DNA of 64,000 nucleotides from Acidovorax delafieldii 2AN. GTDB lineage: Bacteria; Pseudomonadota; Gammaproteobacteria; Burkholderiales; Burkholderiaceae_C. The notes below the pieces were generated by a model, which had not been told where the DNA came from, searched no databases, and saw only the letters and a list, made by a program, of their open reading frames with translations. A program made the position numbers and the translations under genes. Where the stretch lies: positions 1 through 64,000 of the forward strand of contig NZ_ACQT01000003.1 of assembly GCF_000175235.1 (NCBI RefSeq). The letters are read 5' to 3'. Positions 17,055 through 26,039 of the stretch are shown piece by piece. The first letter of the stretch is position 1, and the number at the start of each line of letters is the position of its first letter.

Positions 17055-18041
17055 CTACACCAGATCGGTGGTCAAGGTATCCAGCGATGGCAGTCGGCGA
17101 GGAAACTGCTCGCGCACCGCACTGCGATCGGCGATGCCCAGCAGCAAGCCGACCTGGGACTCTTCCGCACCCCTGGCATAGAGGCGGTCGGCCACGGTAT
17201 GGCGCACCGTGAGCGCGGTCACCTGCTTGAGCTCCGCGTAGCGGAAAAGCTTCCGATAGGTCTCCTGGATGGCGCGGCAGCGGAACCGCTTCTGGCCCTC
17301 CGCCCCGTAGGGCTTGATCTCGAAGCCCTGGCCACTCGCCGACAGAAGGAGCCGGCTGGCCGGATCGAGTCCTCGGTACTCGCCATCAACTCCCAACCCC
17401 TGCCGGTCCGAAACGCGTTCGGCGAGGTAGGCATTCAACGCTTCCTCAAGTCGTGCGCTGCAGAAGAAAAGCGGACGCTCTCGCCCGGTGATGGCGACAT
17501 CCGGCCGGACGCAGGAGCCTCGGCGCACACTGCCGTCGACATGGAGATAGTCGCGGACTTCAAGGCGAGCGATCTCCAACGGCCGGGCACCCGTGGCGAA
17601 AAGGATGTAGTAGAGGGCCAGGTCCTTGTGGGGCTGTTGACTGCGGCCCCGAATGCGCAATGCACCCGCAGTGATCTCCTCCTCGGTGAGGACGCGGATG
17701 TGCCGTGCGTGGGACGGTGGCGTAGTACCCAATTCGTCCAGGGCTGCGTGGATGGCTTCGCGATGCATCCGGAGTCGGCGCACGAAGGCGGCGCCCTCCA
17801 CATTCAGTCCTGCGATGCCGGCGGTCGAGGCGACATGGGCGGCGACAGCCTTGATGCGCCGCTCGACGGCCGTCCGCGTGATGCCGTGCTGGGCCGCGAC
17901 GGCATCGTAGGTGCCTCCTTCGAGAATGCTGCGCAGCATCTCGATCGCGAGCGCCCAGGAGCCTTGCCGCGCCCCTTCTGTGGGTTCGATGGGTTCCTCC
18001 GCTTGCACGCTATCGCTCCTTGTTGCTGCAGTCTGGTCCAT
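17055..18041 (-). CDS. Tyrosine-recombinase-fold protein with lost catalytic residues
   Basis: A 328-residue protein with an N-terminal HTH-like region (YDAVAAQHGITRTAVERRI, about residues 40-58) and a C-terminal recombinase fold. Box I keeps the arginine (FATGARPLEIARLEV, near residue 148). In box II the usual HxLRH is ALTVRHT, so the histidine is missing while R and the second H remain. The LGH motif is LGIADRSAVREQF, with isoleucine for histidine and phenylalanine or glutamine where the nucleophilic tyrosine should be. It should fold and bind DNA but not cut it. The start at 18041 (MDQTAATRSD) was chosen over longer upstream frames. It is coupled to the DUF1173 gene. Confidence 0.75.
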   Translation of the reverse strand: MDQTAATRSDSVQAEEPIEPTEGARQGSWALAIEMLRSILEGGTYDAVAAQHGITRTAVERRIKAVAAHVASTAGIAGLNVEGAAFVRRLRMHREAIHAALDELGTTPPSHARHIRVLTEEEITAGALRIRGRSQQPHKDLALYYILFATGARPLEIARLEVRDYLHVDGSVRRGSCVRPDVAITGRERPLFFCSARLEEALNAYLAERVSDRQGLGVDGEYRGLDPASRLLLSASGQGFEIKPYGAEGQKRFRCRAIQETYRKLFRYAELKQVTALTVRHTVADRLYARGAEESQVGLLLGIADRSAVREQFPRRLPSLDTLTTDLV

Positions 18042-18300
18042 AGGTCCATGCTGAACAATGGCCTGGCTGCGCGCCAGCCGAAACCGCCGCGAAATGCAGG
18101 GGGTTTCGGCATCAGCCAAGTGTGCGCCTTGTCCGAACAGACTACGCGTCAGGCAATTCCGAAGAATCAACTCGGGAATGTCGTGGCTGTACTGCCTTGC
18201 ATATTCGATGCCTTGGAGGACGAAGTCAGGGGTTGATGGCGGCCCTATCGGCGAGAGCATGAACCATCGGAATTCCCCGACGTTCATCAAGGAGCACTCC

Positions 18301-19557
18301 ATGGCACAAGCCATCATCACGGTGCAGGGCGGATCGGACGCGCTGCCGACGCTGCTGGGCCAAGCACCTGCACGCATCCCCACAGGCGGCAAGATCCGCC
18401 CCGGCATCATGGTGCTCACGCGCAAGGCGGCCGAGCAGCCCGAGGCCAAGGCCATTTATACCCAGGGCGTGGCCGAAGGCCGATCGTTCGAGGCGATCGA
18501 GAAGGCGCTGGCGCAGGCGCTGCCCCAGCTCAGATCCCCATTGGTGCCTCGCAACGTACCGTGGTTCACGGTGCGCGGCTCGGATTTCCCCAACCCCGAA
18601 ATCGCCCGCGAGATCCTCGACATCTATGGCGAGGATCGGGGGCAGGGTCACCGGCTGTACCGCATCCCGGTCGTTTTCCCATCCGACCACTGGCAGACCG
18701 TGATGCCGCACGAGCTGGCGGCATGGAGTACGCACGAAAAGCGCTTCTGGTCGCAGTATTCGCCCGACGGACAGGTGCGCCACTGCATGCGCCATGCACC
18801 GGTGCCGGTGGACGACACCGGGCGGCGCACGATCCGCATCTTCGGCGGGCGCAAGACCGTGCCCCGAGAAGAGAACGGTGGCATCTGCAACCCCGAATCC
18901 TGCCCCGAGTACCAGGCCCGCCAGTGCAATCTCACGGGCCGCTTCCTGTTTTTCATTCCCGGCATTCGTTCGATCAGCGCGCTGGAGCTGCCCACCACGA
19001 GCTTCTATGCGATGAGCGCGGCCATCCAGCGCTTCCAGGCCATCGCCCAGATGCGCGGTGGACGTATCTCTGGGTTTCTGGGGCGCGACCGCACGACCTT
19101 CTTCCTGACCAAAGTGCTCAAGGAGGTGCCGCACATCGACGAACAGGGGCGGGCGGTGCGCGTGCCCCAGTGGATCATCGAGCTCGAAGCGCCCGTGGAC
19201 GTGACCGCGCTGCTGCGAGACCACGAGGATGAGGAGGCCTCCATCCAGCAAGCACGGCTGGTCACGCAGGTGGTTGAAAACTCCCACATGCCTACAGACG
19301 TAGTGGATGCACCGGCCGAAATCGGCGAGGCCGCGCAGCGCCCCGGTCGCCCGACGCTCGAACAGCTGCTGGACAAGGCGCAGGCGATGGGCGTGCCGCG
19401 CGAACGCTACGCGGCATACGCGGATCGACGCTGGGGCCGGGGCTGGCGGGTCAACCCGCATGGCCGTGGCCGTGCCTGGGATGAGCTGCTGAGGTACTAC
19501 AACGATCCGGTGGGCTATCTCGACAAGATCGACACCGAGCTGAATCAAATGGCATGA
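18301..19557 (+). CDS. Gp3-like (recombination-directionality-factor-like) zinc protein
   Basis: A 418-residue protein starting at the ATG at 18301 with AAGGAGC upstream. The core (about residues 120-290) resembles phage Gp3-type proteins: PVVFPSDHWQTVMPHELAAW, then CMRHAP, CNPESCPEYQARQCN and GRFLFFIPGI, followed by LPTTSFYAMSAAIQRF. The cysteine cluster C-x4-C-x7-C probably binds zinc. In serine-integrase phages Gp3 controls recombination direction; in ICEs, relatives are often named hydrolase or metal-binding protein. No serine integrase is present here, so a DNA-repair or replication role beside the Mre11-like gene is as likely. It overlaps possible upstream starts of the next gene. Confidence 0.65.
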   Translation: MAQAIITVQGGSDALPTLLGQAPARIPTGGKIRPGIMVLTRKAAEQPEAKAIYTQGVAEGRSFEAIEKALAQALPQLRSPLVPRNVPWFTVRGSDFPNPEIAREILDIYGEDRGQGHRLYRIPVVFPSDHWQTVMPHELAAWSTHEKRFWSQYSPDGQVRHCMRHAPVPVDDTGRRTIRIFGGRKTVPREENGGICNPESCPEYQARQCNLTGRFLFFIPGIRSISALELPTTSFYAMSAAIQRFQAIAQMRGGRISGFLGRDRTTFFLTKVLKEVPHIDEQGRAVRVPQWIIELEAPVDVTALLRDHEDEEASIQQARLVTQVVENSHMPTDVVDAPAEIGEAAQRPGRPTLEQLLDKAQAMGVPRERYAAYADRRWGRGWRVNPHGRGRAWDELLRYYNDPVGYLDKIDTELNQMA

Positions 19558-19571
19558 ACCGGGGAGGCACC

Positions 19572-20834
19572 ATGCGTATTGCACAATTTTCGGATCTTCA
19601 CTACGGCACGAAGACCCTGGCGGAGGCCGACCGCTGCTTCGGCGCCGCCATCGACCGCGCCGTGGCCCTGGGCGTGAAGGCCGCCGTGATCTCGGGCGAC
19701 GCGACCGACCATGCACTCGACCTGCATGCGCCCGCCGTGATCCGGCTGGTGGCGCAGGTTCGCCGCCTCGCCGATCACTGTCCGGTCCTCATTCTGCAGG
19801 GCACCTACTCGCACGAGCCCCCCGGCACGCTGGCGGTGTTCCGTTCGGTGGGCGGGCGTCATCCCATCCATGTTGCCGACTGCATCCAGCAGGTGGCGCT
19901 GACCCGGCGCGGCTGGGTGGCGTCGGCGGCCTGGTGCTTCGAGGTCTTGCCGCCGGATGCCGAGATGCTGGTTTTCTGTCTGCCCACGGTGAACAAGGCT
20001 GTGGTGGCCGCCGCCACCGGGGCGGTGGATGCGGCGCAGTCGGTGGGCGAGCAACTGGGGCGATTGCTTGCTGGATTCGCCCCGCTGAACCGGCGCGCAC
20101 GCAGCCTGGGCTTGCCGACGATCGGGGTATCGCACGGCACGGTGTTCGGCTGCCTCAGCGAACACGGGGTTCCGATGGCGGGCTTCGACCATGAGTTCAC
20201 CACCGGCGCGCTGTTTGCCGCCGAGGCCCAGGCTTGCATGCTGGGCCATATCCACCGGCACCAGTCCTGGATGCAGCAAGGGCTGGCGGGCGAGCAACTG
20301 ATCGCCTATGCAGGCTCCATCGGCCGATTTCACTATGGCGAGGAGGGGGAGAAGGGATTTCTGCTGTGGGAGGTTGGCGCAGAGTGGGCCCGCTGCACCT
20401 TGGAACCCACCCCGGCGCGCCGAACCATGGACATCGTGTTCGAGGGTCGCCCGGATCTCGACACCTTGCGCGAGGCGGTCACGCGGCAGGACATCACGGG
20501 CGCCAGCGTGCGCGTGCGCTGGACCGTGGCGGAGGAAGACCGAGGCGCCGTGGATCGCGAGGCCATCCAGCGGGTGCTTGCCGGCGCGGCTGAAACCAAG
20601 CTGGAGGGCCGCATCGTTCCCGTGCTGCGCGCGCGCACGGCCGGCATCTCGCGCATGGCCCGGATGGAGGACAAGCTGCGCGCCTGGGCGCAGGTGTCCG
20701 ACGTCAACCCGGAACCGCTGCTGGCGTGCCTGGCAGCGCTGGGGGAAGCAGCCCCCGAGGACATTGCCGCTGGCCTGCTGGGCGACCAGGGAGCAGAACC
20801 TCCGCCAGCTGAGCCAATGCGGCTGGTGGCCTGA
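19572..20834 (+). CDS. Mre11/SbcD-like metallophosphoesterase
   Basis: A 420-residue nuclease-type phosphoesterase. The start at 19572 has GGGGAGG 7 nt upstream; the ATG at 19554 overlaps the previous stop. Metal-site motifs in order: DLHYG (D-x-H), VISGDATDHALD (GDxxD), a motif III of GTYSHEPP where GNHD/E is usual, VSHGTVFG, and GHIHRHQ (GHxH). The change in motif III (no Asn) is unusual and may affect activity. The C-terminal 140 residues contain SVRVRWTVAEEDRGA and could be a capping domain. Together with the SbcC-like gene at 22419 it would form an Mre11-Rad50-like pair, now separated by the abiE genes. Confidence 0.82.
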   Translation: MRIAQFSDLHYGTKTLAEADRCFGAAIDRAVALGVKAAVISGDATDHALDLHAPAVIRLVAQVRRLADHCPVLILQGTYSHEPPGTLAVFRSVGGRHPIHVADCIQQVALTRRGWVASAAWCFEVLPPDAEMLVFCLPTVNKAVVAAATGAVDAAQSVGEQLGRLLAGFAPLNRRARSLGLPTIGVSHGTVFGCLSEHGVPMAGFDHEFTTGALFAAEAQACMLGHIHRHQSWMQQGLAGEQLIAYAGSIGRFHYGEEGEKGFLLWEVGAEWARCTLEPTPARRTMDIVFEGRPDLDTLREAVTRQDITGASVRVRWTVAEEDRGAVDREAIQRVLAGAAETKLEGRIVPVLRARTAGISRMARMEDKLRAWAQVSDVNPEPLLACLAALGEAAPEDIAAGLLGDQGAEPPPAEPMRLVA

Positions 20835-20851
20835 CGCGGTCGACGGACGGG

Positions 20852-21817
20852 CTATGGCAGCGCTTCGAGGAGCGCTTCGGCGACCGTGTTGAAGTCACTG
20901 AAAGCCTGCTCGAATGCCGGTGTCTCGCCGCCATAGACCAGGGGCAGCAGGTTGCCGGTGAATTCCGCCTGGATCTTGGTATCGGCGCGGGCTTGCCGCA
21001 GCGCGCCGTTCAGCACTTCAAGAGGCGCTGCGGCAAAGTCCGGGAACTGGGCGCCGAACTCCTTCTGGTCGCCCGCGACCAGCGCGGGGAAGGCCCGCCG
21101 GGCGTCGGCCAATGCTTCGGGCTGGCGCTGGTGAATGCGGTGCACGTCATACAGGTGCCGGACCAGGGCCGTATCCCAGGCCTGGCGCATCAGGCCGGCG
21201 CGGTGCTGGGCGTAGCGGCGCAGGAACGAGAGGATTTTTTCCGCGACGGTCTCGGCCACGGCCACCACAGGAACTTCAAAGGCCTGGTCGCTGCGGCCGG
21301 CGAGTTGGTCGGCCAGCGTGGTGATGCGGCAGATCTGCGAAGGCAGAACCGGCGCGCGTGCCGTCAATTCGATCTGCAGGTGAGGGCGAAGCCCGGCGGC
21401 AGAGGCATAGTGCCGCTCGTAGGTCCATTCGCTGCAGAAGTACCGGTTCTCGTTGAAAGCCAGCCCTTTGGCCTTGTTTTCGACCAGACCGATGCCGGCC
21501 AGGGTTTTGGTCACCTGGGCTTTTAGCGCGGAAAGCCGGCGGCGGATATCGGCGCGGGATGCCTGGCCCGCATCCGGGAGCACCACCTTCAGGTCCGCAT
21601 CCTCGGACATGCGTTCGATCAGTCCGTAGGCCTTGGACAGGCTGGTGCCGCCGCAGAACACCAGTTGCACCCCTTCCGGCTTCAAGGCGAACAGGGCCCG
21701 CAACGCATCGGTCAGGTGCTCGTCCTTTTCCAGCAGGCCCGCCGTGATCGCGCCTGACTCGGCTTCCGCGACCAGCGCTTCGATCAGTTCCCGCCGCTCT
21801 GGCGCCAGCACCCTCAT
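20852..21817 (-). CDS. abiEii: AbiEii-type nucleotidyltransferase toxin
   Basis: A 321-residue toxin of a type IV toxin-antitoxin system. The polymerase-beta-like nucleotidyltransferase signature is visible: VFCGGTSLSKAYGLIERMSEDADLKV, quoted as GGTSLSKAYGL and SEDADLKV (about residues 58-80). Known AbiEii enzymes transfer nucleotides, for example to tRNA ends, and stop growth. The ATG overlaps the antitoxin's stop codon by 4 nt (ATGA). It converges with the Mre11-like gene, 17 nt apart. Such systems stabilise mobile DNA and can abort phage infection. Confidence 0.85.
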   Translation of the reverse strand: MRVLAPERRELIEALVAEAESGAITAGLLEKDEHLTDALRALFALKPEGVQLVFCGGTSLSKAYGLIERMSEDADLKVVLPDAGQASRADIRRRLSALKAQVTKTLAGIGLVENKAKGLAFNENRYFCSEWTYERHYASAAGLRPHLQIELTARAPVLPSQICRITTLADQLAGRSDQAFEVPVVAVAETVAEKILSFLRRYAQHRAGLMRQAWDTALVRHLYDVHRIHQRQPEALADARRAFPALVAGDQKEFGAQFPDFAAAPLEVLNGALRQARADTKIQAEFTGNLLPLVYGGETPAFEQAFSDFNTVAEALLEALP

Positions 21818-22215
21818 GCGTGTTCGTACTGGATCGCCTTGCCGTTGAAGCCCAGCTTGCGGGCGATGCGACGGCGGCCGACGTTGAGGGTGATGCCTGC
21901 TGGCACCTGGGTGCTTTGCCCGGCGTTGTATTCCCGGGTCAGGCGGCTGGCCATGACGGTCACGCCCAGCTTGTTCAGTGCCTGCGGAGCCAGAACTTCC
22001 AGCGGCCGTACCGGAATTGGCTTGCCGGTCAGCACACTCGGCTTGGCCTTGGCGTAAACGCCCAGGCCCAGGCGCACCAGCGTGCCGTCCAGCACCAGCT
22101 CGCGCAGTGCACGGCCCACCTGTGCGGCACTGCCGAACTGGTCGAATTCGCCGCGCAGCAGCACATCGTCGCTGCGGTTGGCGACGGAGCGTCTGATGCG
22201 GTTGAGTGTGTTCAT
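21814..22215 (-). CDS. abiEi: AbiEi-type antitoxin (DUF6088)
   Basis: A 133-residue partner of the AbiEii toxin. The N-terminal winged helix (DVLLRGEFDQFGSAAQVGRALRELVLDGTLVRLGLGVYAKA, represented by GSAAQVGRALREL and GVYAKAKPS) fits AbiEi/DUF6088 antitoxins, which bind their own promoter. The C-terminal half (GITLNVGRRRIARKLGFNGKAI region) matches the family. It is the first gene of the minus-strand pair and faces the SbcC-like gene across about 200 nt, where an autoregulated promoter should lie; that stretch is noticeably AT-richer. Confidence 0.83.
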   Translation of the reverse strand: MNTLNRIRRSVANRSDDVLLRGEFDQFGSAAQVGRALRELVLDGTLVRLGLGVYAKAKPSVLTGKPIPVRPLEVLAPQALNKLGVTVMASRLTREYNAGQSTQVPAGITLNVGRRRIARKLGFNGKAIQYEHA

Positions 22216-22418
22216 GGTGGTGGAGGCGGTGATCCTTGGAGGATGATTTTACCTTTCCTGAAAATTCCCGTAACTTGCTGACTGGAAATGGGATTTCCGA
22301 ACGAAACCCGATCATCTGATGGTGAAAGCGTTCCGCGGGCTGGCTGCAGCTCGCAGGAGCTTGATCTCTCCCGCACTCGCAGGAAACTGGGATTCATCAA
22401 CCCCTGGAGATCACTGCC

Positions 22419-24887
22419 ATGCAACTACTTTCCCTGACCCTGAAAGGCTTTCGTGGGATTCGCGACGGCTTGGGCCTGGATGTCTTGACCCTGGACTTCG
22501 AGGCCCTGTGCGATGGGGCCGAGCTGGTGGCCATCGCAGGCGCCAATGGGCGTGGCAAGTCCACGGTGCTCGACAACATGCATCCGTACCTCACCATGCC
22601 CTCGCGCGCGTCCGCCGCAGGCGCTGGCGGCTTCAGCTACTACGACCATGTGTTTCTCCCCGAGAACGAAAAGGATCTGGTCTGGGCCCTGGAGGGGCGC
22701 TGCTACCGCTCCCAGGTCGTGATCCGGCTCAACGGCCGACGCCGGACGGAGGCCTTCCTGTTCGTACTCTCCGATACAGGGGCATGGCACCCGGTCACGC
22801 TCGAGGACGGCACGGTGTCGGATGGCAAGATCGAAACCTATACGCGCTGCGTGGAGCACCTGTGCGGCAGCGCCGATACCTTCTTCACCTCAGTCTTCGG
22901 AGCCCAGGGCAAGCGCCAGCTCAGCGACTACCGCAACGCGGAGGTCAAGACGCTGCTGGCCGACCTGCTGGGGCAGGAGCAAATCCGCGAACTGGGGCGC
23001 AAGGCGGGGGAGACGGCCAAGCTGTTGAAGGCGGGGCTCGTGGCGGTGCGCCAGGAAGCCGCGGCCATGGACTCCGAGGCCGCGCGGCTGGTACAAGCGC
23101 AGGCCGATGTAGACGATGCGCCGGCCCGTGCCGATCGAGCCCAGGCAGCCGTGACGGCAGCCGCCTTGGCGCTGGAGAGGGCGCGACAAGCCTATGTCCA
23201 GGTCACGGTGCAGCGCGAGCAGGCCCGCGAGACCGACGCGCGGCGTGCCCAGTTGCAGCAGGAGCGGGAAGCTACGCAAGCAGCGGACCGAGCGGCGATG
23301 CAGGAACTAGCGGACCGCGAACAAGCTGAGCGCCAGCGGTTGGACCGGCTCACGCGCCGCGTTGCACAGCGGCAAGCTCAGGCCGGGCAGCGTCGAGAAC
23401 GCTTGGAGGACGCACAGACCCAATGCCGCACTTTGTTGGCTCGGGAACACCTCGTGCGCAACGCGGTACGGCGCTTGCCGCAGGCCGAGCGCTTGCTGGC
23501 GCTGCGCGATGAGCGTGCATGCCAGGGTCGAGACCGGGTGGCAGAGCGGGAGCAGGCGCAAAGCCAGTTGCGCATCTTGAAGCAGCGGGTTCAGGGCATT
23601 GAGCGCGAAGCAGGGCAGGCCGCCCTGCAGGCGCAGTCGCTCCGGCGCCGTTTTGGGTTGACCGCGGAGGTGCCGTGCGCGGGCCTGCCGCTGCAGGGGG
23701 CTTGCCAGTTGCTGGCCGATGCCCGGGAGGCTCAGGCGCTGATCCCGAGCGCCGATGCGGTGCTGCGGCGTCTGGCCGACGAGAAGGCAGAGGTCGAGCG
23801 GGACGGACGTGCCGTCAAGGCACGGATCCAGGCCTTGGCGCCGGCCGGCGATCAATTGGAGACGGCCGAGCGGTACCTGGAGCGCGCTCGCCATCGTGCG
23901 TCACGGCTTGCTTTGCTGGCGGCGAAGGCGGACGACATGCGGGTCGTGCGGCAGCGCCTGGCCGACGTTCAGGATGAATTGACTGGTCTCGGTGATCCTG
24001 GGCGAGAAGATGCCTCGGCTGAAGCGGGTGCCGAACGGGAGGAGCGTGATTCCATCGCCGCCGCGCTGCAGGTCATTGATGCACAGCGGACGCAGCAATC
24101 CGATCGGCTGCGGCAGGCGCTGGCGCGGCTGGACACGGTACTGCAGGCATTGCCGGAACCCTTTGACCCCCAGAGGCTTGACGCCGCCGAGGCGGCGCGC
24201 GATCGCGCTGTCGCCGCGCACGAGGGCGCGCAGCGGGAGCACATGGACGCTCTGAAGCAACTGGAAAGCCTGACGTCGCTGCGTCAGCAGCAGAACGCAT
24301 TGGCCGAGCGCCAGGCCGCGGCGCACCGACGTGCCCAGCGCATCGGAGGCGCGATGGGCGACTGGACCCTGCTGGCGCGGTGCATGAGCTATGACGGCTT
24401 GATCGCGCTGGCGATCGACGATGCGGGGCCGGCTCTGTCGGGTCTGGCGAACGAATTGCTGCTGGCCTGCTATGGCCTACGTTTCACCGTATGCATCCTC
24501 ACGCAGGTCGAGACGGCCAAGGGCGAGAAGCGGGAAGACTTCGACATCCTGGTGCATGACGCCGAATCGGGGGAAAGCAAGAGTGTGCGGCTGATGAGTG
24601 GAGGGGAGCGGGTCTGGATCAACGAATGCCTGGTACGGGCCGTGGCGCTGTATCTGGAGCAGACCAGTGAGCGGCATTACGAGACCCTGTTCTCGGATGA
24701 GGCCGACGGTGCGCTGGATCCCGAGCGCAAGCGCATGTTCGGAGCGATGAAGCGTGAGGTGTTGCGGCTGGGCGGCTACCGGCGCGAGTTCTTTGTTTCG
24801 CAGACGCCCGAACTGGCGGGCATGGCCGATGTAGTGATCGATCTGGAGGCACTGCGGACTGACGCCGATCCGGTTTCCTTGGCGTGA
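22419..24887 (+). CDS. SbcC/Rad50-like SMC-type ATPase
   Basis: An 822-residue ABC-class DNA-repair ATPase. The P-loop GANGRGKST is at 41-49. A long coiled coil runs from about 190 to 640, rich in Arg/Gln/Ala/Glu. The ABC signature LMSGGERVW is near residue 725 and Walker B LFSDEADGALDPE near 757, followed by FFVSQTPELA. At the coiled-coil turn (about 418-430) there is PCAGLPLQGAC, a C-x8-C pair instead of the CxxC zinc hook. With the Mre11-like gene at 19572 it probably processes DNA ends or hairpins of the element. The usual adjacency is broken by the abiE pair. Confidence 0.88.
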   Translation: MQLLSLTLKGFRGIRDGLGLDVLTLDFEALCDGAELVAIAGANGRGKSTVLDNMHPYLTMPSRASAAGAGGFSYYDHVFLPENEKDLVWALEGRCYRSQVVIRLNGRRRTEAFLFVLSDTGAWHPVTLEDGTVSDGKIETYTRCVEHLCGSADTFFTSVFGAQGKRQLSDYRNAEVKTLLADLLGQEQIRELGRKAGETAKLLKAGLVAVRQEAAAMDSEAARLVQAQADVDDAPARADRAQAAVTAAALALERARQAYVQVTVQREQARETDARRAQLQQEREATQAADRAAMQELADREQAERQRLDRLTRRVAQRQAQAGQRRERLEDAQTQCRTLLAREHLVRNAVRRLPQAERLLALRDERACQGRDRVAEREQAQSQLRILKQRVQGIEREAGQAALQAQSLRRRFGLTAEVPCAGLPLQGACQLLADAREAQALIPSADAVLRRLADEKAEVERDGRAVKARIQALAPAGDQLETAERYLERARHRASRLALLAAKADDMRVVRQRLADVQDELTGLGDPGREDASAEAGAEREERDSIAAALQVIDAQRTQQSDRLRQALARLDTVLQALPEPFDPQRLDAAEAARDRAVAAHEGAQREHMDALKQLESLTSLRQQQNALAERQAAAHRRAQRIGGAMGDWTLLARCMSYDGLIALAIDDAGPALSGLANELLLACYGLRFTVCILTQVETAKGEKREDFDILVHDAESGESKSVRLMSGGERVWINECLVRAVALYLEQTSERHYETLFSDEADGALDPERKRMFGAMKREVLRLGGYRREFFVSQTPELAGMADVVIDLEALRTDADPVSLA

Positions 24888-24940
24888 TGGTGATGAAGGT
24901 GGGGCAGAACATGGCGTAGAGTTTCAGTGCATGGGTGGTC

Positions 24941-25249
24941 TCACAAGACGGGGGCTTGGGAGCCGAAGGTCGGAAGTCCCTCGATGATGGGTGCTTCGCT
25001 GTCGAATTTGAGCCAGGCGATACCGGCTTGCTCGGCGAGCTCGAAAATAGCAGCCAGATCGGGCTCCGTCGGTAAGCGGTAGCGCGGCGAGCCCACGAAT
25101 ACAAAGCCTCCGAAGTCGGTTGGATAGGCGTTGACGGACAGATCGTCTTCTCGCAGCTTCTGCCGCGTGGCTAGCGTCAGGTGGGTCAGCGAAAGCGCCG
25201 CCAGCGGTTCAGCCAATTCGCATAGCCGCTCGATGCAATGAGCGTGCAT
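24941..25249 (-). CDS. DUF5983-like small protein, paralogue 2 of 3
   Basis: A 102-residue protein, most similar by eye to the gene at 1408-1716: RLCELAEPLAALSLTHL, ATRQKL, LSVNAYPTDFGGFVFVGSP and AGIAWLKFDSEAPIIEGLP can be aligned without gaps. AAGGAGTAAACC precedes the ATG. It converges with the SbcC-like gene. Function unknown; three diverged copies in one element suggest duplication followed by specialisation. Confidence 0.65.
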   Translation of the reverse strand: MHAHCIERLCELAEPLAALSLTHLTLATRQKLREDDLSVNAYPTDFGGFVFVGSPRYRLPTEPDLAAIFELAEQAGIAWLKFDSEAPIIEGLPTFGSQAPVL

Positions 25250-25746
25250 GGTTTACTCCTTGTGTGGCGCTGCCGGCTTGGTCTCCGGGATGCCTTGTGG
25301 ACTTCGCGGACACCATGTCGCAGTTCTGCAAGCCCACCGGAATTCCCATACGCGGAGCCGAAAGCGGATCACGGCTCGCTGTGTGTTTTCGGCATGTGCG
25401 CGCCGTGACATCTTTTGGAGCATTGATACCCGATAGGCGAACGACGTCAGGAGAAAAGTGGACTCTGGCAGTGTGGCCCTGACTTCGCCGTGTCACAAGG
25501 GGGAAAACCTGCGCGGGCAGGAAACCGATGTCAATGACGTGTAATTCATCCTCGGATTCGGAGGGAAATTGCACAGCGGTGTCGCCAATTGTCAACGCAG
25601 AAGAGGCTCGATGCGCGTGGCATGCAATCTCGTGACACTCGAAAGTCACTTCAGTGTCATTCGAGAAATCTTTTGATCAAGTCCCGATAAATCGGTCTCA
25701 GACAGGTTCTTTTGCGTCAGTATGGTGGCCATCGAAGGGTTTCACC
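25250..25746. promoter_or_regulatory. 497-nt gene-free region with inverted repeats
   Basis: No credible gene is seen. The right half is less GC-rich than the surroundings. It contains TGACACT (25633-25639) with AGTGTCA (25653-25659), interleaved with CTCGAA (25638-25643) and TTCGAG (25660-25665), which gives two alternative inverted repeats about 85-115 nt before the ATG at 25747. Divergent promoters for 25249 and 25747 are expected here. Confidence 0.4.
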
Positions 25747-25959
25747 ATGATCCGCCTGGGCTCCCAGATCCGTTTGACGCAGAAGGAAATCGAGTATTTC
25801 CGTTGGCTGACCGACATCGAGCCGGTCGGTATCCGCACGCACGCGGATCTCGATGCGTATGTGGCGAAGTGCAAGGCGCACTATTGGGGCGTTTCCCGCG
25901 ACACGCAGTTCCTTCACTGGATGATCGACCAGGAAGTGGCGCGTTGCCTGGCCGCGTGA
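25747..25959 (+). CDS. Small protein, related to that at 26678
   Basis: A 70-residue protein beginning at the ATG at 25747 (AAGGG upstream). The N-terminal pattern MIRLGSQIRLTQKEIEYF, followed by GIRTHADLDAYV, recurs as MLRAGHSLRFTPTEIEEL and GTRTQDDLDQAL in the gene at 26678, so the two are distant paralogues. The fold is probably a compact helical domain, possibly DNA-binding. No known family recognised. Confidence 0.6.
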   Translation: MIRLGSQIRLTQKEIEYFRWLTDIEPVGIRTHADLDAYVAKCKAHYWGVSRDTQFLHWMIDQEVARCLAA

Positions 25960-26039
25960 GCCTGTCAGCAGGGTGGGTAGGGCTTGGGGGAAGCACCGCA
26001 TTCCCCCGGCCGGGTGGCCAGGGGAACGAGATGTATGGC

